NCBI RefSeq assembly: GCF_026000775.1 | Contig: NZ_AP026830.1 | Span: 1,821,056-1,885,055 of the forward strand | Direction: 5' to 3' | Source: Vulcanisaeta souniana JCM 11219 | Lineage (GTDB): Archaea; Thermoproteota; Thermoprotei; Thermoproteales; Thermocladiaceae | DNA: 64,000 nucleotides | Shown here: positions 17,177 through 24,487 of the stretch, piece after piece | Layout of the letters: each line of letters begins with the position of its first letter | Position numbering within the stretch: the first letter of the stretch is position 1 | Notes under the pieces: model-generated | What the model was told of the DNA's origin: nothing | Databases searched by the model: none | Seen by the model: the letters and a program-made list of their open reading frames with translations, nothing else | Translations under genes and position numbers: made by a program

Positions 17177-18136
17177 TCAAATGCTTATACTATATTTCAG
17201 TTTTCTTTTCTCCTCCTCATTCCCCGGCTTTTTAAATATGAAGAGTTTTTCGTGCTGTATTAATAGGAAGCCCCTGCCCCTCATTCTCTGCCATACTTCC
17301 CTCGTGGTCTTCATCCTATGCTGTATCTTTATGACCTCCTCCTTAAGTATGAAGCCCACGTTTAGGAATACCCCGAGGACCCTGTGCGATATGGGTACGT
17401 AGTGCCTATGCATCCTCGTATCACCAATGAGCACGGCCGCATACCCACCTGGCTTAAGCACCCTGTAGATCTCCCGCGCCACCTCCCCCATTAACCTTAT
17501 GTAATTCTCCAGGTTTTTAGCACATGATAAATCATCCTGTGAGCACTCACCACCCTTATACTCAATGATGTTCCAGTAGGGTGGATGCGTGAATACAGCA
17601 TCCACTGAGCCATCCCTAATTAAGTCCAGTTTCCTCGCATCGCCGTGGTAAATACGAGTGAATGCCTTCATAACGTCCTCAAGGATCACATCGCCGACCC
17701 TATAGGGGACCAAGTCAGCACTTGAGTGTTGTTTAATGCTCTCCTCAAGCCAATAAAGCCTATGTAGCGTGAGCATTACGGCATTATAATTAACGTCAAC
17801 ACCAATACAATTCCTACCCAGAAGCTTGGCCTCAATGCATGTGGTGCCTGAACCAACCATTGAGTCGAGTATCGTATCACCCTTATTTGTGTACATGAGT
17901 ATCAACGCCCTGGGTATCTGGGGGGCCCAGTTGCCTCTGTAATCACCCTTGTGCGTAGCCCAGGAACCCCTCCTGGGAAAGCTCCATACCGTGGTTGAAA
18001 CATCAGTGAGCTCCGTGGAATCAGGCAGTAAACGCTCAACCCTAATGGGCTCAAGGGAAATCTCCTGGTCCTCAATATGAATAACCCTATTCCTAGAAAC
18101 AAACTCCAAATACTCACTAAAACCAACTTCGCGCAT
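17177..18136 (-). CDS. DNA methyltransferase, N4-cytosine/N6-adenine type
   Basis: A 319-residue SAM-dependent methylase. Motif I (AdoMet binding) is DSMVGSGTTCIEAK at residues 91-104, with IGVDVN after it; motif IV is THPPYWN at about 183-189, the (D/N/S/H)PPY type used for amino-methylation of bases. The segment RGNWAPQIPRALILMY before motif I resembles motif X, so the order is X-I-IV. No restriction endonuclease gene is beside it, so it may be an orphan methylase; a tRNA guanine methylase is a less likely alternative. C-terminus is lysine-rich. Confidence 0.75.
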   Translation of the reverse strand: MREVGFSEYLEFVSRNRVIHIEDQEISLEPIRVERLLPDSTELTDVSTTVWSFPRRGSWATHKGDYRGNWAPQIPRALILMYTNKGDTILDSMVGSGTTCIEAKLLGRNCIGVDVNYNAVMLTLHRLYWLEESIKQHSSADLVPYRVGDVILEDVMKAFTRIYHGDARKLDLIRDGSVDAVFTHPPYWNIIEYKGGECSQDDLSCAKNLENYIRLMGEVAREIYRVLKPGGYAAVLIGDTRMHRHYVPISHRVLGVFLNVGFILKEEVIKIQHRMKTTREVWQRMRGRGFLLIQHEKLFIFKKPGNEEEKRKLKYSISI

Positions 18137-18420
18137 GACATTACCTTTCTCATTAAATTTAATTTTAAATTCACCTATGGAAAATGATCCATTTCATGTA
18201 GATAATTCCCAAATAAAGTAAATTAAATACATAATGCCCCTAGTACTCATGTTTGTATGGCTACGCATGTTATTTTACTTACATAGTCTTATTAACCCTT
18301 AACTATGAATATTTCGCAAATGTACAATCAGTGACTAATTCTTTCTTTTCCTATTGCTAGTTCAATTTCTTGATTATTCGATAAAATGCTTATATCTCGT
18401 GCTAATTTTACCGTTAATGT

Positions 18421-19008
18421 ATGTCCCGCTTCACAATGGGGAGCGAGATTAGTAAATTACTGGATAATATAGTCAGCACATCGATGAACCAAATACCGCC
18501 ACCAGCAAGGTTTAGCGATTATGATGCCCAGGTAATTACGAAATTCAAGCCAATACTCACGTCAATAACCGAGGACGTGGTTAAGAACTTTTACGACATA
18601 CTATTTTCCTATGAGCCAACGGCTGCGGTTTTCCAACCTGACGAGAGGCCGTTGAGGGAGAAGACGCTTAGGGATTGGTGGATCAGGACATTAAATGGTC
18701 CGTTTAATGAGGATTACTGGTTGTGGCAGGCCTACGTAGGCGTCATTCACTATAGGAGAAACGTTACGCCACCCATGTTCATGGGTATGTGGGCCTGGAT
18801 CATAGACAACGTAATCAGAAAAACACAAACCAGTCCCGAGTTAGTTTCTGCATTGGTTAAGCTTGGCGCCACCCAGTCATCACTCATGGTCGGTGGTTAC
18901 TACGACATTGTAGAATACGCACTGAACAGAGTTGATATAGGCAGCGATTTACTTAGGAACCTCGTTATTTCAATTATTGAGGAATTAGCGACAAGCATTA
19001 AAAAGTAG
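18421..19008 (+). CDS. Protoglobin (single-domain haem gas-binding protein)
   Basis: 195 residues of the protoglobin / globin-coupled-sensor globin fold. The proximal haem histidine is H110 in AYVGVIHYRRNVTP, and the N-terminal helices before a long A/B region (TSITEDVVKNFYDILF) are typical of protoglobins. It lacks any output domain, so it binds O2, NO or CO directly rather than signalling. A TATA-like gcttatatc at 18388-18396 precedes the ATG by 26-29 nt. It precedes the cupredoxin gene by 120 nt in the same direction; a role in nitric-oxide handling would fit the nar/nor genes elsewhere in the window (inference). Confidence 0.88.
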   Translation: MSRFTMGSEISKLLDNIVSTSMNQIPPPARFSDYDAQVITKFKPILTSITEDVVKNFYDILFSYEPTAAVFQPDERPLREKTLRDWWIRTLNGPFNEDYWLWQAYVGVIHYRRNVTPPMFMGMWAWIIDNVIRKTQTSPELVSALVKLGATQSSLMVGGYYDIVEYALNRVDIGSDLLRNLVISIIEELATSIKK

Positions 19009-19099
19009 TTTAGGAATTAAAAAACCAAGCCTACTAAGTAATTTCCTGCTGGTCTCTTCCTCTTGATAATGACGTAGTTACACGACTGGTTTCACATAG

Positions 19100-19108
19100 G
19101 TTTTTTAT
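19100..19108 (+). promoter_or_regulatory. TATA box of the cupredoxin gene
   Basis: gttttttat lies 26-28 nt before the GTG at 19132, which supports the GTG (rather than the ATG at 19141) as a leaderless start. Confidence 0.45.
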
Positions 19109-19131
19109 GCAGGAAACCGGATTAATGCCCC

Positions 19132-19944
19132 GTGACTGGTATGAGTAGGACCTGGATTTGGATTGCGGTTGGTATTGCCATTGGCTTAGTGATTAGTCTA
19201 GGCTTAGTCTACGCAATTATGCCCTATTACTATAATTACTACTACGGTAATTACCCTGGCGCCCTGCCTATAGGTCCCAGTGCGAGTAATTACTATGGTG
19301 GTTACACCTACGGTACATATTCAATAAGTCAAATCATTAAGGAAGTTATGGAAGTGCCGAGCTACGCCCATGTTTACCCGAATAACAATACTATAGTATT
19401 CACTAGTAAGGATATTAACTTATTAGTCGTGGCCATGATGGGTGACGATGCAGAGAGGATGTTTAATGCAACTCCTCCGTCATATGTGCATGGCGATGTC
19501 TTTGTTATTTATGGGCTCATAAACCCAACGCTGGTCATGCCTGCGGGCGCCGTTGTTCATGTTACCTTCGTTAATCTCGATGATGACATGTACCATAACT
19601 TCGTGATTACTACGGTGACACCCCCATACCCATATTATGTAATGCCCTACATGGGCATGTACGGCGGTATGGGTCCACAAATGATGCTCTTCATGAGGTG
19701 GTTACCACCGGCTAACTATAACACTGGTTATGCTTATGGCTACGAATATACATTCACGATCACCGCACTAGGTACGTATTGGTACTTATGCACCTATCCG
19801 GGGCACGCAGAAGAGGGTATGTATGGAGAGATAATTGCCGTGGGTAATGGCTTAAGCACATCGGCATACCCATATCCTACTGCTCAATACCCAGGTACAT
19901 ACTATGGACCTGGTTGGATGGGTGGTATGATGGGGTGGTGGTAA
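19132..19944 (+). CDS. Membrane-anchored cupredoxin (type 1 copper protein)
   Basis: 270 residues. A single N-terminal membrane anchor (residues 8-30) leads to a Tyr/Gly-rich linker and an extracellular cupredoxin domain. All four type 1 copper ligands are visible: H155 (DDMYHNF), C220, H225 and M230 (YLCTYPGHAEEGMYG). An insert between the first His and the Cys is rich in Met, Tyr and Gly, and the C-terminal tail is Tyr/Pro/Met-rich, which may hold extra copper or be disordered. It probably carries electrons outside the cell membrane, perhaps to a terminal oxidase or reductase. It overlaps the next gene by one base (TAATG). Confidence 0.88.
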   Translation: MTGMSRTWIWIAVGIAIGLVISLGLVYAIMPYYYNYYYGNYPGALPIGPSASNYYGGYTYGTYSISQIIKEVMEVPSYAHVYPNNNTIVFTSKDINLLVVAMMGDDAERMFNATPPSYVHGDVFVIYGLINPTLVMPAGAVVHVTFVNLDDDMYHNFVITTVTPPYPYYVMPYMGMYGGMGPQMMLFMRWLPPANYNTGYAYGYEYTFTITALGTYWYLCTYPGHAEEGMYGEIIAVGNGLSTSAYPYPTAQYPGTYYGPGWMGGMMGWW

Positions 19945-20159
19945 TGCCTTGCCCATGTATGTGGGGTTGGTGGAGTTGGGGTTTTGGCCCATGGTTCGGC
20001 TTTGGGTGGTTTGGATGGATAGTCGGCGCCCTAATCGTCGTGTTATTTCTAATACTCATAGTACTCGTAATAGTTTGGATAATCAGGAGTTTATCGCGGA
20101 CATCATCAAGCGGTGGCCATCAACATGGAAGTCATGAGCATGGTTCATGCCACGGTTAA
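19944..20159 (+). CDS. Small membrane protein with His-rich metal-binding tail
   Basis: 71 residues beginning CPCMWGWWSWGFGPWFGFGW, a very Trp/Gly/Phe-rich start with a CPC motif, then one transmembrane helix (about residues 26-48) and a C-terminal tail with five histidines and a cysteine (HQHGSHEHGSCHG). The start overlaps the cupredoxin stop (TAATG), so the two are translationally coupled. I do not recognise a family; the coupled position and tail suggest copper delivery or sensing for the cupredoxin (inference). Confidence 0.65.
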   Translation: MPCPCMWGWWSWGFGPWFGFGWFGWIVGALIVVLFLILIVLVIVWIIRSLSRTSSSGGHQHGSHEHGSCHG

Positions 20160-20172
20160 ATCGTAAAAATCA

Positions 20173-20328
20173 CTAATTGCTCTTAAAATCCTTAAGTTTC
20201 ACTATATTTCTACCTTTAACCTTAATGACCTCTACCAAGCCCTTCTCCTCAAGCCTACGTACTATCCTCCAGGCCTGGACCTTCGACAAACCTAGGTCCT
20301 TCATTATCTGGTACTGAAAAACCTCACC
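20173..20328 (-). pseudogene. C-terminal winged-helix half of a split membrane-bound regulator
   Basis: Encodes GEVFQYQIMKDLGLSKVQAWRIVRRLEEKGLVEV…, a MarR/TrmB-like winged helix. It is the missing C-terminus of the gene at 21819-22207: joining that gene's …YVIKSG to this GEVFQYQ… restores an uninterrupted domain. An insertion (20329-21818) separates them. An in-frame ATG inside the insertion (20361) could still produce a 62-residue solitary winged helix. It converges on the cupredoxin pair with 13 nt between. Confidence 0.75.
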
Positions 20329-20378
20329 GCTCGCCCGGTGGTGGTCTTTTTTGTGGTTCATAGTTGTTTATGTCCACC

Positions 20379-20492
20379 GCCGGGTTCACCGCGGCTTCTT
20401 ATCCCCGGCCCCCCGCCTGCGGGAGCGTGGCTCCCATCGGCGAAGGGCGGTTCACGCCGTAGTCCCCCTCGCCAGGCTCATCGGGCTCATCC
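20379..20492 (-). ncRNA. GC-rich structured stretch, possible element-end / omega-RNA-like RNA
   Basis: About 115 bases far richer in G+C than the surroundings, with many potential stems (gggagcgtggctccc; ccgcctgcgg; gcggttcacgccg). In hyperthermophiles such islands usually mark structured RNA. Read on the minus strand, it resembles the 3' end of crenarchaeal TnpB elements (by recollection of such ends, not by a search). It is next to the element boundary at 20329. Strand and function are uncertain. Confidence 0.35.
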
Positions 20493-20553
20493 CAATGTTA
20501 TTAGTACAGAAAGACTTATAGGTTTTTCTGTATTTCTTGTTCTTGATTTCTGT

Positions 20554-20700
20554 ATGCCTGAGGAGTATGTTTTCCATGCTAGGATTTCGAGGACAGGCCA
20601 CGGGCTATTGTGCATATACATACCGAGGGAGCTCAGCTCAAAAATGCAACACCTGTATAGGAGGGAGGTGATTATACGTGTCACAGTCCCAGATGAGTAA
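20554..20700 (+). CDS. 48-aa swapped-hairpin-like protein preceding TnpB
   Basis: Begins MPEEYVFHARISRTGHG and contains CIYIPRELSSKMQHLYRREVIIRV, a beta-turn-helix-beta pattern like a single AbrB-type motif. The ATG follows a TATA-like acttatagg (20512-20520). It overlaps the start of the TnpB gene, so the two are probably translated together. It may be a small DNA-binding partner or repressor of the TnpB nuclease (inference). A longer in-frame extension upstream runs through the GC-rich stretch and is not credible. Confidence 0.5.
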   Translation: MPEEYVFHARISRTGHGLLCIYIPRELSSKMQHLYRREVIIRVTVPDE

Positions 20701-21748
20701 TGGAGGGGTTGTTGATGCATCTAAGCTAGTTGCGCATGTGACAATAGCAGGCAGGCTGGTTCCAGAGGCAAGCGATGACTTCATGAAGCTAGCTAGGCTA
20801 GCGCATGACTTTAGGAAGGCCGTGCTCTACGCGACTAGGATGATTGCCAGGGGAGTTGACGCCAATTCAATCCTCAGAGAACTAAGGTCAATGCTGAACA
20901 AGGCATATGGTGATTCAGCATACAAGGTTGCAAAAGCACTCGTCGAGGGATGTAGGTACAGCAATGGTAATCTAAGGCACATCAAGGTGAAGAAGCTGTT
21001 CATTGTAAGCGAAGGCGAAGCAACTAGGCTTGGAAATAGAAATGTGAGGCTAGGCCCACTAGGTGTTGTTAAAATTAAGTATCCATACGATGGCTCGTGG
21101 CTCAGTTTCAAAGCACTATTCGGTGAAGAGTACATACCGCTGGTTAAAGAGCTTGTAGAGCTGAGCAGGCAGAAGAGGATGAGCTATGGTGCTAGAATTG
21201 TTTTCAGAAGCGGGAGGATATACCTCCACATCTCAATACCACTAGAACTCTATCTAAAGCATTTTAAGAGGGGAGAGGCCAGGGGAAGCCTCGTTGTGGG
21301 GTTCGACTTGAACAGCGATAGGATAAACATGGTGATAGTCGATAAGTACGGGAGGATAAGGGACACCAGGGCTGCGTGGTTCCCAGAAGTAACATCACAT
21401 GGATTCCCAAGAAACAAGGCTAGGGCTAGGAGGCTTGAAGCACTTTCGGAGTTGCTTAGGTATGCTTACTATCACGGTGTCGGTGTTGTTGTCTTTGAGA
21501 ACCTCCTCCTCATTAAGAGGAGGAGGTTTGGCAAAAACAGGGTGGCAAACCGCAAGATTGCGAGGTTTGCAAAGAGGGAGTTATTAATGCATGGCATTAT
21601 CATGGCAATGAAGTACGGCTTCAGGGTGTACCTAGTAAGTCCAAGGGGCACATCAAAATCTAGAGAACATGATGAGGTCATGAAGAGACTAGGCCTGGAT
21701 AGGCATATGGCATCGGCATACCTAATAGCCATGAAGGGGCTAAAATAA
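20678..21748 (+). CDS. TnpB-like RuvC nuclease without zinc ribbon
   Basis: 356 residues from a GTG at 20678 (ATG at 20693 possible). The RuvC catalytic triad is complete: D210 (VVGFDLNSD), E274 (VVVFENLLL) and D341 (GLDRHMASAYLIA). The zinc ribbon with CxxC pairs that TnpB normally carries between the SPxxTS motif (321-326) and RuvC-III is absent; only about 15 residues lie there. TnpB proteins are RNA-guided DNA nucleases that help IS200/IS605/IS607 elements persist. The gene runs towards the 61-bp end block, opposite to the orientation seen in the IS607 element at 39-41 kb. Confidence 0.85.
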   Translation: MSQSQMSNGGVVDASKLVAHVTIAGRLVPEASDDFMKLARLAHDFRKAVLYATRMIARGVDANSILRELRSMLNKAYGDSAYKVAKALVEGCRYSNGNLRHIKVKKLFIVSEGEATRLGNRNVRLGPLGVVKIKYPYDGSWLSFKALFGEEYIPLVKELVELSRQKRMSYGARIVFRSGRIYLHISIPLELYLKHFKRGEARGSLVVGFDLNSDRINMVIVDKYGRIRDTRAAWFPEVTSHGFPRNKARARRLEALSELLRYAYYHGVGVVVFENLLLIKRRRFGKNRVANRKIARFAKRELLMHGIIMAMKYGFRVYLVSPRGTSKSREHDEVMKRLGLDRHMASAYLIAMKGLK

Positions 21749-21762
21749 CCATGAACAACCTC

Positions 21763-21823
21763 AGTTGATAATAAATGAACATAAAAATACCTCTATCAAC
21801 ATGAAAAAGAATACAGCCCCAGA
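21763..21823. repeat. 61-bp block shared with the IS607 element (copy 1)
   Basis: Starts agttgataataaatgaac and ends cagccccaga. Aligned without gaps to 40881-40941, 51 of 61 bases agree by eye. It covers the junction of this element with the interrupted regulator gene and is probably the element's terminal sequence including its TATA-like core. Confidence 0.8.
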
Positions 21824-22207
21824 CTTAATCACGTACTCGAGGACCTCACGCTCAGTCTTAGGTAATAGCCTTAAGACCTTACTATAATAATCATTGGAAT
21901 AACCAGTCACGGAATTACCCTTCGCCGCAGTCTCCTGCATCGCCGCGTAACTCAGTCCTTGGGAATTCCCGGTGGATCTTATGAGGATTATTGGCGCAAT
22001 TACTGTAATTATGCCCACGGTTAGTAATGCCAGGGGTAGGAATAGCGGGTAGTACATCATCGTTCCGCACATCATTCCCATGCAGTGGTAATAGGCCATG
22101 TAATTAACCATGACTAACGCGCCATAGAGTAAATACGCACTTACGCCCAATATGATTGCGCCTACTATGATTAATACATTACGCAACACATTATGGTCTC
22201 CACTCAT
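21819..22207 (-). pseudogene. N-terminal half of a split membrane-bound winged-helix regulator
   Basis: Starts at the ATG at 22207. Two transmembrane segments (residues about 9-33 and 53-76) flank a short loop rich in Met, Cys, His and Tyr (AYYHCMGMMCGTMMYY), then a linker and the beginning of a winged helix (TEREVLEYVIKSG) where coding is cut by the insertion; the frame now runs 20 residues into the element and stops at 21761. The intact protein would have been a membrane sensor with a cytoplasmic DNA-binding domain. The metal-ligand-like loop and adjacency to cupredoxin genes suggest copper or redox sensing (inference). Confidence 0.75.
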
Positions 22208-22252
22208 TATTGTTTATTTAACGTCGTAATTTAATAAATCCTTCTAGGCGAT

Positions 22253-23161
22253 TCACTCCTCAATGACTGTATTCCTTAAAATACCTATTTTCTCAATCTC
22301 CGCCTCAACGACGTCGCCGTTCTTCAGGAACTTACCCTTTGGAAAACCAACGCCTGATGGTGTTCCCGTGCTTATGTAGTCACCAGGCTTGAGCGTAACG
22401 CCCTGGGACGCCCAGTGAATTAATTCGGGTATCTTAAATATTAAATTCCCCGTGTTGTCGTCCTGCTCCACATTGCCATTAACCCTAAGCATAAGCCTTA
22501 GGTTGTGCGGGTCCTGTATTTCATCCCTAGTCACGATGTATGGGCCCACCGGCGTTGATGAATCCATGCTCTTGCCGTAGATCCAATCCATTCCATAGGG
22601 TTCCTTACTTGGGAATTGCCAGTCACGCATTGACACATCATTAAGGATTAAGTACCCAAAGATGTAATCAAAGGCCCTATTAACGTCGATGTACTTACCC
22701 CTCCTACCAATGATTATGGCCAGCTCTACCTCCCAATCAACCTGCTTCGAAACCCTGGGCTTAAGTATTGACTGATTATGCCCAATGATCGCATTGGGGA
22801 ATTTGGGGAAGAAGTACGGCCTATCGAGGGGCTTAGCACTGCTTTCCTCACCATGAGCCCTGTAATTAACGGCTACACACAGGACCTTCTCAGGTTTAGT
22901 TACAGGCGGCAACCAGGTTATTGAATTTGGGTCCTTGAAAAACGCTGGGTCACTACTCCTCAACGCCTTATCTAGTAGGTCCTTAACCATGGCCAGGACA
23001 GGGTCACCGCCGCTTATTAATGCCTTCATGTCATAGAGAAAGTTTGGCGCCTCGACCGCATCATAAATATCCATGTACGCGCTAGGTAGGTCAAGAATAC
23101 CCTTACTTGTGTATACACCAACTTTAACCAGGTTATTCCATGTGAAGGAAAGTAACTTCAC
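22253..23161 (-). CDS. Fumarylacetoacetate hydrolase family protein
   Basis: 302 residues with the FAH-fold signatures: CVAVNYRAHGEES, the metal ligands in DWEVELAIIIGRRGK, and the C-terminal STGTPSGVGF loop. Members hydrolyse or dehydrate/decarboxylate 2-oxo acids with a divalent metal; in thermoacidophilic archaea some act in sugar-acid degradation. Exact substrate not determinable. Stands alone on the minus strand, 46 nt upstream of the split regulator gene. Confidence 0.85.
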   Translation of the reverse strand: MKLLSFTWNNLVKVGVYTSKGILDLPSAYMDIYDAVEAPNFLYDMKALISGGDPVLAMVKDLLDKALRSSDPAFFKDPNSITWLPPVTKPEKVLCVAVNYRAHGEESSAKPLDRPYFFPKFPNAIIGHNQSILKPRVSKQVDWEVELAIIIGRRGKYIDVNRAFDYIFGYLILNDVSMRDWQFPSKEPYGMDWIYGKSMDSSTPVGPYIVTRDEIQDPHNLRLMLRVNGNVEQDDNTGNLIFKIPELIHWASQGVTLKPGDYISTGTPSGVGFPKGKFLKNGDVVEAEIEKIGILRNTVIEE

Positions 23162-23209
23162 GGAAATAACGTAATCACAGCATTAATTTAAATATCACTG
23201 CTAACTGGT

Positions 23210-24289
23210 TTATGCTTCTCTCCAGCCTCCCTTAATTATGTATTCCTCGATGGCCATTGCCGCATCTATGCCGTTTTTCAGTGCCTTACCTATTAGGCTC
23301 GGTCCAGTTGCCACATCGCCTGCTGCAAATACGCCCTTCCTTGTTGTCCTATGTCTTTGGTCAATATCAATTGTATTGTGAGGCGTTATTTTAATACCGC
23401 AGCATCCATCCTTAAATGGCGGTGTTGGTATTTCACCAACGGCGGCTATTACGTTATCCATCTCCATTACATACTCACTGCCTGGCACTGGTTCTGGGGC
23501 TGGTCTACCGCTTTTATCCGGTTTGCCGAGTCTCATCTTGACCAGCTTGACCGCCTCAACGTAGTCCTTGCCCAACACCTCAGTTATGCCAACTAACTCT
23601 ACGAACTTTATACCCCTCTTTATCAATCCCTGTATTTCCATCTTTCCAGCTGGCGCCTCATTTATGGTCCTTCTGTAGAGCACGTAAACCTCCTTGGCTC
23701 CCTGCCTCTGTGCCTCTATTGCCGCGTCAACTGCCGTTAGCCCGGCTCCAATGACGGCCACCTTACTACCGGTTGGGTATATCACGGATTTTGGTAGGTA
23801 GCCGAGTTCACTGGTATAGATCCTGTATAGGTAGTCAAGAGCTAGGTAAACGCCCTTCAAGTTTTCACCGGGTACTCCCAAGTCCCTGGATTTCCAAGTC
23901 CCCGTTGCTATCAACACTGCGTTATAATTATTAATTAGGTTTTCAAGGCGAACCTTGTTTTCTGCGAAATCATCACCATCAGCATGCACCTCCTCATCGG
24001 CAACGACCTTAGTCCTGAGTATGAAGTTAACACCTAACTCAATTAATTCCTTAATTCCAGCTTTAACATTCTTCTTTGGAACTCTGTAATCCGGTATACC
24101 GAAGATCATTAATCCACCAGGCTCTGGCAATTTATCATACACATCAACCTGAAAACCCCTGCATATTAAGTAACCAGCAGCGCCAAGACCAGCTGGGCCA
24201 GCACCAATAATAGCCACCTTTTCACTACGCTTTTCAATTTTTTGACCTGGAGAACACTTAAGTGCGAACTTCACGGGGTGGCCATGCAT
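23210..24289 (-). CDS. FAD/NAD(P)-dependent oxidoreductase related to glutamate synthase small subunit
   Basis: 359 residues. The FAD-binding dinucleotide fold IIGAGPAGLGAAGYL is at about residues 27-41, the GGLMIFGIPDYRVPK motif that defines the GltD/NfnB family follows, and a second dinucleotide fold for NAD(P) (VIGAGLTAVDAAIEA) is in the middle. It lacks nearly all of the N-terminal iron-sulfur domain of bacterial GltD (about 150 residues); only GHPVKFALKCSPGQK remains. It may transfer electrons between NADPH and ferredoxin or another partner. Upstream DNA is AT-rich with promoter-like runs. Confidence 0.85.
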   Translation of the reverse strand: MHGHPVKFALKCSPGQKIEKRSEKVAIIGAGPAGLGAAGYLICRGFQVDVYDKLPEPGGLMIFGIPDYRVPKKNVKAGIKELIELGVNFILRTKVVADEEVHADGDDFAENKVRLENLINNYNAVLIATGTWKSRDLGVPGENLKGVYLALDYLYRIYTSELGYLPKSVIYPTGSKVAVIGAGLTAVDAAIEAQRQGAKEVYVLYRRTINEAPAGKMEIQGLIKRGIKFVELVGITEVLGKDYVEAVKLVKMRLGKPDKSGRPAPEPVPGSEYVMEMDNVIAAVGEIPTPPFKDGCCGIKITPHNTIDIDQRHRTTRKGVFAAGDVATGPSLIGKALKNGIDAAMAIEEYIIKGGWREA

Positions 24290-24487
24290 GGACCATTATA
24301 TAAACCTTTCCTAGTGCCTAATTCAAGCGTAATTTTACGAGTAGATCAATATATATTCAATAATTACAAGGAAATTGTGTTAATTGTTAACAAGACATTA
24401 TTAATAGGATGCACCATAAGAAGTAAGCGTGTAAATATCATAAGGACAATAATTTATATAGTCACTACTAATATTTAACCAAACCCA

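Larger units (their letters stand above)
20329..21818. mobile_element. 1.5-kb TnpB-bearing insertion flanked by GG dinucleotides
   Basis: Boundaries are inferred from the interrupted regulator gene: on the minus strand the coding sequence reads AAGTCTGG | element | GGTGAGGTT, and removing the insert with one GG copy restores K-S-G-E-V-F. A GG at each edge is the hallmark of IS607-family insertion, which targets GG without a longer duplication. Contents: a GC-rich structured stretch, a 48-aa ORF and a TnpB-like gene; no serine recombinase. The 21.8-kb end matches the tnpA-side end of the IS607 element at 39-41 kb (61-bp block). Confidence 0.75.
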
